Positions 44,940 through 53,013 of a DNA stretch of 64,000 bases are shown here, piece after piece. The stretch comes from Micromonospora sp. CCTCC AA 2012012 (GTDB taxonomy: Bacteria > Actinomycetota > Actinomycetes > Mycobacteriales > Micromonosporaceae). The position numbers and the translations under genes were made by a program. The DNA lies in assembly GCF_040499845.1 (NCBI RefSeq), contig NZ_CP159342.1, forward strand, positions 6,262,001 through 6,326,000, in the 5' to 3' direction. How positions within the stretch are numbered: the stretch's first letter is position 1; each line of letters opens with the position of its first letter. The notes beneath the pieces were generated by a model, which searched no databases, was not told the DNA's origin, and was given only the letters and a program-made list of their open reading frames with translations.

Positions 44940-45908
44940 ATGTCCGTCGTCGACGAGGGACCACCCCGGGTGGACCGGCTGCTGCTGCACCGGGTGCATC
45001 CGGAGGAGGCGTTCCTCCGGGGCGCGGTGGCGACCGGCCCGTCCTCCTTCGAGGCCGTGGCGCTGCTGCCGGCCGCGCACCCGCACTACCGGGGGCACAC
45101 CGGTCCCAGCCGGGACCGGGACCCGCTGCTGCTGCTGGAGTGCGCCCGGCAGGCCGAGACGTACGCGGCGCACGCCTTCTACGGCGTCGACACGGACGCG
45201 CGGTTCGTGCTGCGTACCTGGTCCGCCACCTTCGACCCGGCGGCGCCGGCGGGGGCGGAGGTGCGGCTGACCGGCACCACCAGCGGCGCGCGCCGGGTCG
45301 GCGACCGGTTGCGCGGGATGACGTACGACCTGGAACTGCGGGCCGGTGACGACCGGCTGGGCGCCGTCCGGATGGACGTCGACCATCCGAGCGCCGCCGC
45401 GTACCGGATGCTGCGCCGCCGCAAGCACCCCGGCGGCCTGCCCAGCTCCGACGACCTCGCGCCGACCCCCGGCCACCCGGTCGACCCGGCCCGGGTCGGC
45501 CGCCTGCGCGCCACCGACACGCTGTTGCAGGACGTCGCGACGACGGACGGCACGGTCACCGCCGTGCTGCGGGTGCCGGTGGAGAACCCCAGCCTCTTCG
45601 ACCACGCCCAGGACCACGTGCCGGCGATGGTGCTGATGGAGGCGGCCCGACAGGTCGCGGCGCTGGCGACGGCCGCCTGGGGCGGCCCGGCCGCCGACCG
45701 CACCGTGCTGACCGCCCTGACGGCGACCTTCGTCGACTACGCGGAGCTGGGCCCGCCGCTCGTCCTGGTCGCCGACCGGCCGCCCGGCGACGACCCGGTG
45801 CGGATCACCTTCACGCAGGCCGGCGCGGTGGTCGCCACGGCCCGGATCACGATGACCGCACCGCTGTCGCCCCGGGGGAGGCGGACGTGTCCCGCGCCGC
45901 GGTCCTGA
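44940..45908 (+). CDS. AfsA-type double hotdog protein (A-factor biosynthesis family)
   Basis: A 322-aa protein from ATG 44940. Two AfsA hotdog repeats are seen: HRVHPEEAFLRGAVATGP...RDPLLLLECARQAETYAAHAFYGV in the first half, and ENPSLFDHAQDHVPAMVLMEAARQVAALATAAW in the second. AfsA joins a beta-ketoacyl thioester to dihydroxyacetone phosphate on the way to gamma-butyrolactone signals; related proteins take part in methylenomycin-furan and other pathways. Here it is inside a biosynthetic operon with KAS III, ACP, KAS II and a HAD phosphatase, and not beside a receptor gene. That suggests a metabolic use of the reaction. It overlaps the KAS III start by 22 bases. Confidence 0.85.
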   Translation: MSVVDEGPPRVDRLLLHRVHPEEAFLRGAVATGPSSFEAVALLPAAHPHYRGHTGPSRDRDPLLLLECARQAETYAAHAFYGVDTDARFVLRTWSATFDPAAPAGAEVRLTGTTSGARRVGDRLRGMTYDLELRAGDDRLGAVRMDVDHPSAAAYRMLRRRKHPGGLPSSDDLAPTPGHPVDPARVGRLRATDTLLQDVATTDGTVTAVLRVPVENPSLFDHAQDHVPAMVLMEAARQVAALATAAWGGPAADRTVLTALTATFVDYAELGPPLVLVADRPPGDDPVRITFTQAGAVVATARITMTAPLSPRGRRTCPAPRS

Positions 45909-46918
45909 CCGGCCTGGGGGCGTACCTGCCGCCCACCGTGCTGCCCAACGACGAGCTGGCGTCGTGGTGGGACCGGGATCCGGAGTGGATCCGCAGCCGC
46001 ACCGGCATCGAGCGCCGGCACGTGCTCACGCCGGGCTCCGCCACCAGCGACCTGGCCGTCGAGGCGGGGCGGCGGGCCCTGAGCTGTGCTGGGGCGGACC
46101 GGGCCGGCGCGGTCGTCGTCGCCACCAACACCCCGGACCGGCTCAGCCCGGCGATCGCGCCGGACGTGGCGTACCGCCTCGGCCTGGACACGGTGGCCGC
46201 CGTCGACGTGAACGCGGTCTGCACCGGCTTCGTCTACGCGCTCGCCACCGGTGCCGGGCTGATCGCCGCGGGCGTGGCCGGCAGCGTGCTGGTGATCGGC
46301 GCCGACGCCTTCACCACCGTCCTCGACCCCGACGACCTGACCACCCGGCCGCTCTTCGGCGACGGCGCGGGCGCGGTGCTGCTGCGCGCCGGCACGCCCG
46401 ACGAGCCGGGGGCGCTGGGCGGGTTCGACCTGGGCAGCGACGGCGCCCGTCGCGACCTCATCGAGATTCCGGGCGGCGGCTCCCGGCAGCGCTCCGCCGG
46501 GCTGCCGGTCAAGGAGCAGGACACCTGGTTCCGGATGCAGGGCCGGGCCGTCTTCGCCCAGGCGGTACGGCGCATGTCGGCGTCCGCCGCGCGCGCCGCC
46601 GACCTGGTCGGCTGGCCGACCGGCGAGGTCGACCGGTGGGTGCTGCACCAGGCGAACGCACGCATCCTCGCCGCGGTCGCCCGGGAGATGGACGTGCCGG
46701 GCGACCGGTTCGTGTCGAACATCGCGGCGGTCGGCAACACCGTCGCCGCGTCCATCCCGCTCGCGCTGCGCGACGGGCAGGCCGACGGGACGCTGCGGGC
46801 CGGGCAGCGCGTCGTGCTGTCCGCCTTCGGCGGCGGGCTCACCTGGGGCTCGGCCGCCCTGCGCTGGCCGGAACTGCCCGGCGCCTCGGCCGTCGCGCCG
46901 GACCGCTGCGCACCCTGA
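45887..46918 (+). CDS. Ketoacyl-ACP synthase III (FabH-like)
   Basis: A 343-aa protein from GTG 45887 (GGGGGAGG upstream), overlapping the AfsA gene. The full Cys-His-Asn triad is present: Cys in AVCTGFVYALATG, His in VLHQANARI and Asn in AVGNTVAASIPLAL. It starts with TGLGAYLPPTVLPNDELA and SRTGIERRH, as in FabH. It should start acyl chains on the dedicated ACP that follows, or act as an acyltransferase like the KAS III-type enzymes of several natural-product pathways. The next gene is an ACP. Confidence 0.92.
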   Translation: MSRAAVLTGLGAYLPPTVLPNDELASWWDRDPEWIRSRTGIERRHVLTPGSATSDLAVEAGRRALSCAGADRAGAVVVATNTPDRLSPAIAPDVAYRLGLDTVAAVDVNAVCTGFVYALATGAGLIAAGVAGSVLVIGADAFTTVLDPDDLTTRPLFGDGAGAVLLRAGTPDEPGALGGFDLGSDGARRDLIEIPGGGSRQRSAGLPVKEQDTWFRMQGRAVFAQAVRRMSASAARAADLVGWPTGEVDRWVLHQANARILAAVAREMDVPGDRFVSNIAAVGNTVAASIPLALRDGQADGTLRAGQRVVLSAFGGGLTWGSAALRWPELPGASAVAPDRCAP

Positions 46919-46932
46919 CGAGGAGGTCGATG

Positions 46933-47172
46933 ATGAGTTCCATCCAGGACCGGATCACCCGGACGCTGGTCGAGGAGTTCCGGATACCGCCCGGAGCGAT
47001 CACGCAGGAGACGAGTTTCACCGATCTCGGCTTCGACTCGCTGGTCATCGTCGAGCTGGCGCTGGTCCTCGACCAGCGGTTCGGCGTCGCCCTCAAGGAC
47101 GGCGAGCTGGCCGAGACGATGACGCTCGCCGCCGCGGCCGACCTGCTGGCCGCCAAGGGCGCGGTGCCGTGA
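46933..47172 (+). CDS. Acyl carrier protein
   Basis: A 79-aa carrier protein. ATG 46933 stands six bases after AGGAGG; ATG 46930 is the alternative. The phosphopantetheine Ser lies in DLGFDSLVIVEL, followed by LDQRFGVAL and the usual helix three. It sits between KAS III and KAS II, so it carries the chain they build. No acyl-group specificity can be read. Confidence 0.93.
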   Translation: MSSIQDRITRTLVEEFRIPPGAITQETSFTDLGFDSLVIVELALVLDQRFGVALKDGELAETMTLAAAADLLAAKGAVP

Positions 47173-48398
47173 GCCGCCCCGCCGCCGAGGTCGCCGTCAC
47201 CGGTCTCGGGCTGGTCACCCCGGCCGGGATCGGCGTCGCCGCGAACTGGCGGCGGGTGCTCTCCGGCGTCTCCACCGCCGCCCCGGACGACCGGTTGCGC
47301 GACTGCCCGGTCGCCTTCAGCTGCCGGGTCCCCGACTTCGACCCGGACGCGCTGCTCGGCGGCTTCGCGGCCCGGCAACTGGCCCGTTACACCCAGCTCG
47401 CCGTGGTGGCGGTCCGGGAGGCGGTCGCCGACGCCGGCTGGGACCCGCGCACCTGGGACGGGGCCCGCGTCGCCGTGGTCTTCGGCACCTCCTTCGGGGG
47501 CGTGGAGTCGTACGAGTCGGCGTACGAGGCGCTGGCCGGTCGGGGCCCCCGGGCGGTGTCCCCGCTGACCATCCCGATGCACCTGGTCAACATGGTCGCC
47601 GGGCAGCTCGCCATCGACATCGGCGCACGCGGCCCGAGCCAGGTGACGGCGACCGCCTGCGCGTCCGGCGCCACCGCCGTCGGGACCGGCCGGGAACTGC
47701 TGCGGCGCGGCGACTGCGACATCGTGGTGGCCGGTGCCGCCGAGGCCGCCCTCACCCCGCTGGTCGTCACCGGCCTGGCCCGGATGGGGGCGCTCTCCGG
47801 CCGGGCCGACGCCCCCGCGGAGGCGTCCCGGCCGTTCGACCGGGACCGCGACGGCTTCGTGCCAGCCGAGGGCGCGGGCGCGCTGGTGCTGGAACGGGCC
47901 GCCGACGCCCGGGCCCGGGGACGGCGTCCCCGCGTCCTGGTCGGCGGCTACGGCGCGTCGACGGACGCGCACCACGTCACCAGCCCGGCCCCCGGCGGCG
48001 AGGGCATCGAGCGGGCCCTGCGGGAGGCGCTGCGGGACGCGGGCGTCGACGGCACGGACGTCGACCACGTCAACGCGCACGGCACCTCCACGCCGCTCGG
48101 CGACGTGGTCGAGGGCCGGATGCTGCGCCGGGTGCTCGGCGCGCGGGCGGCGGTCACCTCCACCAAGGGCGTGACGGGTCACCCGCTGGCCGCGGCGGGG
48201 GCCATCGAGGCGGCGTACACCGCCCTCGCGGTCGGCGCCGGCACCGCACCGCCCACCGCCAACCTCACGCACCTCGCGCCCGAACTGGACCTCGACGTCG
48301 TCGCGGGCGTGCCCCGCGACCTCCCCATCGACGTCGCGGTGAGCATGTCGATGGGTTTCGGCGGTCACAACGCCGCGCTCGTGCTCACCGCGACGTGA
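47169..48398 (+). CDS. Ketoacyl-ACP synthase II (FabF-like)
   Basis: A 409-aa protein whose GTG overlaps the ACP stop. The catalytic Cys is in TACASGATAVG, the His residues are in VNAHGTSTPLGD and TGHPLAAAGAIEA, and the start VAVTGLGLVTPAGIG is standard. All active residues are kept, so it is a true condensing enzyme and not a chain-length factor. With KAS III and the ACP it makes a minimal type II fatty-acid or polyketide set. No ketoreductase is encoded in the operon, so reduction, if any, must come from elsewhere, or the product is a beta-ketoacyl chain suited to AfsA. Confidence 0.93.
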   Translation: MSRPAAEVAVTGLGLVTPAGIGVAANWRRVLSGVSTAAPDDRLRDCPVAFSCRVPDFDPDALLGGFAARQLARYTQLAVVAVREAVADAGWDPRTWDGARVAVVFGTSFGGVESYESAYEALAGRGPRAVSPLTIPMHLVNMVAGQLAIDIGARGPSQVTATACASGATAVGTGRELLRRGDCDIVVAGAAEAALTPLVVTGLARMGALSGRADAPAEASRPFDRDRDGFVPAEGAGALVLERAADARARGRRPRVLVGGYGASTDAHHVTSPAPGGEGIERALREALRDAGVDGTDVDHVNAHGTSTPLGDVVEGRMLRRVLGARAAVTSTKGVTGHPLAAAGAIEAAYTALAVGAGTAPPTANLTHLAPELDLDVVAGVPRDLPIDVAVSMSMGFGGHNAALVLTAT

Positions 48399-48426
48399 CC
48401 ACCCCCGCCCGAAGGAGACGGCAGCC

Positions 48427-49143
48427 ATGAAGAAGATCCGACTCGTCGCCCTGGACAGCGACGGAGTCCTGCTGAACGACACCTACAGCCCGGTGATCGA
48501 GCGCTTCGTCACCCGGCACGGAGGCGAGTACACCGCCGCGGTGGAGCGCGGCGTCTGGGGCTCGCCGCAGCTCGCCGCGGGGCAGAACATGGCGCTGGCC
48601 TGCCGGCTGCCCTGGTCGGCGAAGGACACCATCGCGGCGTTCTTCCGCGAGCGCGACGACTACCTCGCGACGCACCCGGTGGAGGTCATGCCCGGCGTCG
48701 AGGAGCTGCTGGCGATGCTCCGCGACACCGGTGTCCGGATCACCTGCTACGGCGGCCGGCACCGGGAGTACACCTTCGACCGCTACCTCGGCCGCTACGC
48801 CCGCTACTTCGACGCCGACCAGCCGTACGTGGACGTGAACAACTTCCGTCCCGGGGTCAAGGAGATCGTCGAGGACTTCTTCGGCTACCGCTACGACGAG
48901 GTGCTCTTCGTCGACGACATCAACCGGGTCGCCGAGGTCACCAAGGCCCTCGGTGCCGGTTTCCTCGGCGTACCGGCGAGCATGCCGCACAACTTCCAGC
49001 GGGCCGAGATGGAGCAGACCGGGGTCCGGCACATGGTCGGCGACATCCGCGAGATCGACCGGGCGCTGATCGAGCGGCTCGACGAGGAACTCGCCGCCGG
49101 GGAGCACTGGGCGCCGGTCCCGGTCACCGGTGGTGCCCGGTGA
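48427..49143 (+). CDS. HAD-superfamily phosphatase-like hydrolase
   Basis: A 238-aa protein from ATG 48427 with GAAGGAGA upstream. Motif I is VALDSDGVLLND (nucleophile Asp and acid Asp), a mid-protein VDVNNFRPGVKEIVEDFF contains the Lys of motif III, and motif IV is VLFVDDINRVAEV. A cap domain fits between motif I and the VMPGVEELLAML segment. It is too short and lacks the partner domain to be an FkbH-type glyceryl transferase, so a small-molecule phosphatase is the better reading. It could remove the phosphate introduced by AfsA or by the PEP-type enzymes. Confidence 0.85.
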   Translation: MKKIRLVALDSDGVLLNDTYSPVIERFVTRHGGEYTAAVERGVWGSPQLAAGQNMALACRLPWSAKDTIAAFFRERDDYLATHPVEVMPGVEELLAMLRDTGVRITCYGGRHREYTFDRYLGRYARYFDADQPYVDVNNFRPGVKEIVEDFFGYRYDEVLFVDDINRVAEVTKALGAGFLGVPASMPHNFQRAEMEQTGVRHMVGDIREIDRALIERLDEELAAGEHWAPVPVTGGAR

Positions 49144-50978
49144 CGGCCGGAGCGCGCCGGTTCCCCTTCTTCGAGGAGGTGCCGGCGCCGGCCGGGGGCG
49201 AGGGCTGGGAGTCGATGTACCCCTACTATCTCGTCCCGGCCGCCGAGACCCGGGAGCAGGAGCAGGGCCGGCTCTGGTTCGCCGACACCATGCACTGGTC
49301 GCGCGGGTGCTACCCGCTGGGCAGCGTGATCGCCGAGGCGGCGTACCTGGGGGCCGGGCAGAACAGCACCCGGATCTTCGCGCTGCCCGGCTCGCTCGGG
49401 CTGGACCTGCGGGTGCAGCACGGCTACGTCTACATCGCCCCGGTGCCGGTCACCGACCCGGCCGAGGTGGCCCGGCGTACCGAGCTGTTCCAGGCCCGCG
49501 CCGGGCACTACTACCGCAACTGGGACGAGCTCTACGAGCGCTGGAAGAACGCCGTGCAGGGGCTGGTCGAGGACATGCGCGGGGTCCGGTTCCCGGCGCT
49601 GCCGGAGTTCGAGCCGATGGAGACGGTCACCGAGGCGCGCGGGCGCTCCGCCGGCTGGCAGCTGCTGGCCGACTTCCGCCGGGTGATCGACGACCTGTTC
49701 CTGGTCTGGCAGCGGCACTTCGAGTTCCTCAACCTCGGCTACGGCGGCTACATCGTCTTCTTCCAGTTCTGCCGGCAGGCCTTCCCGGAGATCCCGGACC
49801 AGGTGATCGCCCGGATGGTCGCCGGGATCGACGTGATCGCGTTCCGCCCGGACGACGAGCTGCGCCGCCTCGCCCGGCTCGCCTGCGAACTGGGCGTCGA
49901 CGACCTGGTCGACGGCACCGACGTGGACCGGTCGCGGGCGGCGCTGGCCGGCACCGAGCCGGGGCGGGCCTGGCTGGCCGCGTACGAGAAGGCCCAGGAC
50001 CCGTGGTTCTCCTACTTCGCCGAGTACGGGTTCACCCACGACCAGGACACCTGGCTCAGCAACCCGTCCATCCCGATGACCGGCATCGCCCGGTACGTGG
50101 CGCGGCTGCGCGAGGGCGCGGAGATCGACCGGCCGGTGGCCCGGCTGCGGGCCGAACGCGACGAGCTGGTCGCCGAGTACCGCGCCCTGCTCACCGAGGA
50201 GGAGGCCGCCCAGTTCGACGACCTGCTCCACCTGGCCCGGACGGTCTTCCCGTACATCGAGGAGCACAACATCTATGTCGAGCACTGGGCGCACGCGGTC
50301 TTCTGGGACCGGATGCGCGAGCTGGGCGACTTCCTGGTGACGTCGGGCTTCGCCGAGGCGGGCGACGACGTCTTCTATCTGCACCGGTTCGAGCTGGAGC
50401 AGGTGCTCAACGACGTCGCGCAGTCCTGGGCGATCGGGGTGCCGCCGCGCGGGGCCGGGCGCTGGGCGGCCGAGGTGCGCCGACGGCGGGGCGTGGTGGC
50501 CGCGCTGCGCGAGGCGGCGCCGGAGCCCGCGTACGGGACGCCACCGGAGACGATCACCGACCCGTTCGCGATCATGAACTACGGGATCACCGACGAGCAG
50601 GTGGCGGCGTGGCTGGGCCGCTCCGGCCCGGACGCCGGCGAGCTGACCGGCATCGGCGGCTCGCCCGGTGTGGTGGAGGGACCGGTCCGGGTGCTCCGCT
50701 CGGAACGCCTGCTGGACCGGCTGCGGCCGGGCGAGATCCTGGTCTGCCCGATCACCGCCCCGTCCTGGGGGCCGGCGTTCTCCGTGGCGGGCGGCGTCAT
50801 CACCGACATCGGCGGGCTGATGAGCCACGCCGCGATCGTGTGCCGCGAGTACGGGCTGCCCGCCGTCGTGGGCACCGGCGCGGCCACCACCACCCTGCGC
50901 ACCGGCGACCGGGTACGGCTGGACGGCCGGACCGGCGCGGTGACCGTGCTGGAGCGGGCCCCGGCGGTGGCGACGTGA
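49140..50978 (+). CDS. PpsA-like phosphohistidine subunit of a split PEP-synthase-type phosphotransferase
   Basis: A 612-aa protein whose GTG overlaps the HAD stop. It has no ATP-grasp domain. The first ~500 residues form a large helical substrate domain (for example TMHWSRGCYPLG and EEHNIYVEHWAHAVFWDRM). The last ~100 residues form a swivelling domain with ILVCPITAPSWGPAFSVAGG and the catalytic His near 563 in GLMSHAAIVCREYGLPAVVG. Size, order and lack of nucleotide domain match PpsA of phenylphosphate synthase, which works with a separate ATP-binding PpsB to phosphorylate phenol. The next gene is just such a PpsB-like protein, coupled by GTGA. An aromatic or alcohol acceptor is inferred. 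Confidence 0.82.
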   Translation: MTAGARRFPFFEEVPAPAGGEGWESMYPYYLVPAAETREQEQGRLWFADTMHWSRGCYPLGSVIAEAAYLGAGQNSTRIFALPGSLGLDLRVQHGYVYIAPVPVTDPAEVARRTELFQARAGHYYRNWDELYERWKNAVQGLVEDMRGVRFPALPEFEPMETVTEARGRSAGWQLLADFRRVIDDLFLVWQRHFEFLNLGYGGYIVFFQFCRQAFPEIPDQVIARMVAGIDVIAFRPDDELRRLARLACELGVDDLVDGTDVDRSRAALAGTEPGRAWLAAYEKAQDPWFSYFAEYGFTHDQDTWLSNPSIPMTGIARYVARLREGAEIDRPVARLRAERDELVAEYRALLTEEEAAQFDDLLHLARTVFPYIEEHNIYVEHWAHAVFWDRMRELGDFLVTSGFAEAGDDVFYLHRFELEQVLNDVAQSWAIGVPPRGAGRWAAEVRRRRGVVAALREAAPEPAYGTPPETITDPFAIMNYGITDEQVAAWLGRSGPDAGELTGIGGSPGVVEGPVRVLRSERLLDRLRPGEILVCPITAPSWGPAFSVAGGVITDIGGLMSHAAIVCREYGLPAVVGTGAATTTLRTGDRVRLDGRTGAVTVLERAPAVAT

Positions 50979-51982
50979 CCCCGTACGTCCGGCGGCTGGA
51001 CGACCCGGCGTGCCGCGACCCCCGGGAGTTCGGCGGCAAGGCCGCCGGCCTGGCGGCGCTGGCCGGGCTGGGGGTGGCGGTGCCGCCGGGCTTCGTGCTC
51101 GGCGCCGCCGCCTACCGTGCGTTCCTCGGCTCCGGCGACCTCCGCGCGGCCGTGGACGCCGGCCGGCCCGCCGCGGAGCTGGCCCGGCTGGCCGCCGTGA
51201 CGCCGGTGCCGGCCGCGGTCGCCGACGCCGTCCGGGACGCGTACGCCGCCCTCGGCGGCCCGTCCCCGGTCCCGGTGGCGGTCCGCTCCAGCGCCACCGC
51301 CGAGGACGGCGCGGCGGCCAGCTTCGCCGGCGGGTTCGAGTCCTGGTTGGACGTGACCGGCCCGGACGCCGTGGTGGCGCACGTGCACCGGTGCTGGCAG
51401 GCGGTCTTCGCGCCCCGGGTCGGCGACTACGCGCGGGCCGGCGGCGGGCACCCGGCCGCCATCGAGATGGCCGTCGTCGTGCAGCGGGTCGTCCGGGCAC
51501 GCGCGGCGGGGGTGATGTTCACGGTCAGCCCGGTGACCGGCGACCGGTCGCGGATCGTCGTGGAGGCGAGCTGGGGGCTCGGGCTGGCGGTGGTCGGCGG
51601 TGAGGTGACCCCGGACCGCTGGGTGGTGGACAAGGTGGGGCTGGAGATCGTCGGGTTCGAGGCGGGCGACAAGCGCATCGAGTACCGGCACGGCGGCGCC
51701 GCCACGCCCGTCGAGCCGGCCCGCCGGTCGGTGCCGTGCCTGACCGACGGGCAGGTGCTCGCCCTGGCCGGGCTGGGCAAGCGGCTGGAACGCGCCCAGG
51801 GCGCCCCGCAGGACGTGGAGTTCGTGGTCGGGGAGGGGGCCGACGCCGGCCCGGTGCTGGTGCAGTGCCGGCCGGAGACGGTCTGGTCCAACCGGCCCCG
51901 GCCGCCCCGGTTCACCGGCGGTGACCCGGCGGCCTGGCTCGGCGAGGCCGTCGGGCTGCTACCCGGCGGCCCGGCCCGCTGA
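50975..51982 (+). CDS. PpsB-like ATP-grasp subunit of a split PEP-synthase-type phosphotransferase
   Basis: A 335-aa protein from GTG 50975 overlapping the previous stop. It equals the N-terminal PEP/pyruvate-dikinase nucleotide domain alone. Visible motifs are FGGKAAGLAALAGLGVAVPPGFV, VRSSATAEDGAAASFAGGFE, RAAGVMFTVSPVTGD and PQDVEFVVGEG...VLVQCRPETVW. The motifs for ATP binding are intact, unlike those in the one-chain protein at 38070. In phenylphosphate synthase PpsB performs the ATP-dependent step that loads the His of PpsA, so this gene and 49140 probably make one enzyme. It is the last gene of the operon. Confidence 0.85.
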   Translation: MTPYVRRLDDPACRDPREFGGKAAGLAALAGLGVAVPPGFVLGAAAYRAFLGSGDLRAAVDAGRPAAELARLAAVTPVPAAVADAVRDAYAALGGPSPVPVAVRSSATAEDGAAASFAGGFESWLDVTGPDAVVAHVHRCWQAVFAPRVGDYARAGGGHPAAIEMAVVVQRVVRARAAGVMFTVSPVTGDRSRIVVEASWGLGLAVVGGEVTPDRWVVDKVGLEIVGFEAGDKRIEYRHGGAATPVEPARRSVPCLTDGQVLALAGLGKRLERAQGAPQDVEFVVGEGADAGPVLVQCRPETVWSNRPRPPRFTGGDPAAWLGEAVGLLPGGPAR

Positions 51983-51996
51983 AGGCCGGCGGGCTG

Positions 51997-53013
51997 TCAG
52001 TCGGCGGGCCGCGCCACCAGCAGGCCGGTGGACGCGCCGACCTCCCGGGTCTCGGTCAGCCGCAGTCCTGACCCGGCGAACAGGGCGGCGAACTCGGCCT
52101 CGGTGCGTTCCCGACCGGGGTGCAGGGTGAGCATGATCAGGTCGCGGATCTTGCCGTCGTGCGGGACGTCGCCCGCCGGGACGATCGCGTCCACCACCAG
52201 CAGCACGCTGTCGTCCCGCATCGCCCGGCGTACCGCGCCCAGCAGGGTGGCGGCCCGCTCGTCGTCCCAGTCGTGCAGGATCATCGACATCAGATAGACG
52301 TCCGCGCCGGGCGGGACGGCGGTGAAGAAGTCCCCGCCGACCGTCTCCGCCCGGTCCGCGACGCCGGCCGGTCCGAGCACCGCCGCGGCCCGCGCCACCA
52401 CGGCCGGCTGGTCCAGCAGTACGGCCCGCAGCCGGGGATGGCGACGCAGCAGTTCGGCGACCAGGTGCCCGTGCCCGCCGCCCACGTCCACGACGAGCGA
52501 GACGTCCGACAGGTCGTACGCGTCGAGCGTCGCGGCGTGCAGCCGCCGGGACAGGTCACCCATCGCCCCGGCGAAGATCGCGGCCTGCTCCGGGTGGGTT
52601 GCGAGATGCGTCCACCAGCTCGTCCCGTACAGGTGCGGGAAGGACGGCTGGCCGGTACGCACGCTGTGCCGCAGTGCGCCCAGCGCGGCGTTCCGTTCGG
52701 GCAGTCCCCACAGCCGCGCCCAGTCGCGGAGCGAGTCGGCGCCCCCGCGCAGCGTGTCGGAGAGCGGCGTCGCCGCGAACGTCCCCGCCGCCGTCTCGGT
52801 GAACACCCCCTCGGCGGCCAGCGCGCGCAGCACCCGGTGCAGCGCGCCGGGGTCGGTCCCGCTGGCGTCGGCGAGGTCCTTCACGTCGCGCGGCCCCTCC
52901 GCGACGAGGTCCGCGAGGCGCAGCTCGGCGGCCACCGCCAGGGCCTGGGTGATCACCGGGGCGTGCAGCAGCCGCATCATCCTCTCGTGTGCGCTGCCCG
53001 TCGGGGTGCTCAT
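51997..53013 (-). CDS. SAM-dependent O-methyltransferase (hydroxyindole/aromatic type)
   Basis: A 338-aa protein. The N-terminal dimerisation and winged-helix domain (about 1-100) is followed by the SAM fold with motif I LVVDVGGGHGHLVAELL near residue 172 and the catalytic-base region LHDWDDERA near 249. This is the plant-like/polyketide O-methyltransferase family that acts on phenolic hydroxyls. Its ATG overlaps the stop of the orsellinate-type PKS (ATGA), so its substrate is most likely the PKS product or a derivative. It ends 15 bases from the convergent operon end. Confidence 0.92.
   Translation of the reverse strand: MSTPTGSAHERMMRLLHAPVITQALAVAAELRLADLVAEGPRDVKDLADASGTDPGALHRVLRALAAEGVFTETAAGTFAATPLSDTLRGGADSLRDWARLWGLPERNAALGALRHSVRTGQPSFPHLYGTSWWTHLATHPEQAAIFAGAMGDLSRRLHAATLDAYDLSDVSLVVDVGGGHGHLVAELLRRHPRLRAVLLDQPAVVARAAAVLGPAGVADRAETVGGDFFTAVPPGADVYLMSMILHDWDDERAATLLGAVRRAMRDDSVLLVVDAIVPAGDVPHDGKIRDLIMLTLHPGRERTEAEFAALFAGSGLRLTETREVGASTGLLVARPAD

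Noticed and set aside
44940-45908. AfsA as a simple quorum-signal synthase for the cluster
   Set aside because: No butyrolactone receptor or reductase gene is adjacent, and the gene is embedded and overlapping in a biosynthetic operon. It remains possible but is not preferred.
48427-49143. FkbH-type glyceryl-ACP enzyme (tetronate pathway) for the HAD protein
   Set aside because: At 238 aa it has only the HAD core and cap; FkbH proteins are longer and carry an extra acyltransferase-like region.
51972-52010. Hairpin-like GC repeats between the PpsB-like stop and the methyltransferase stop
   Set aside because: The complementary arms are short and lie partly within coding sequence; too weak to call a terminator.
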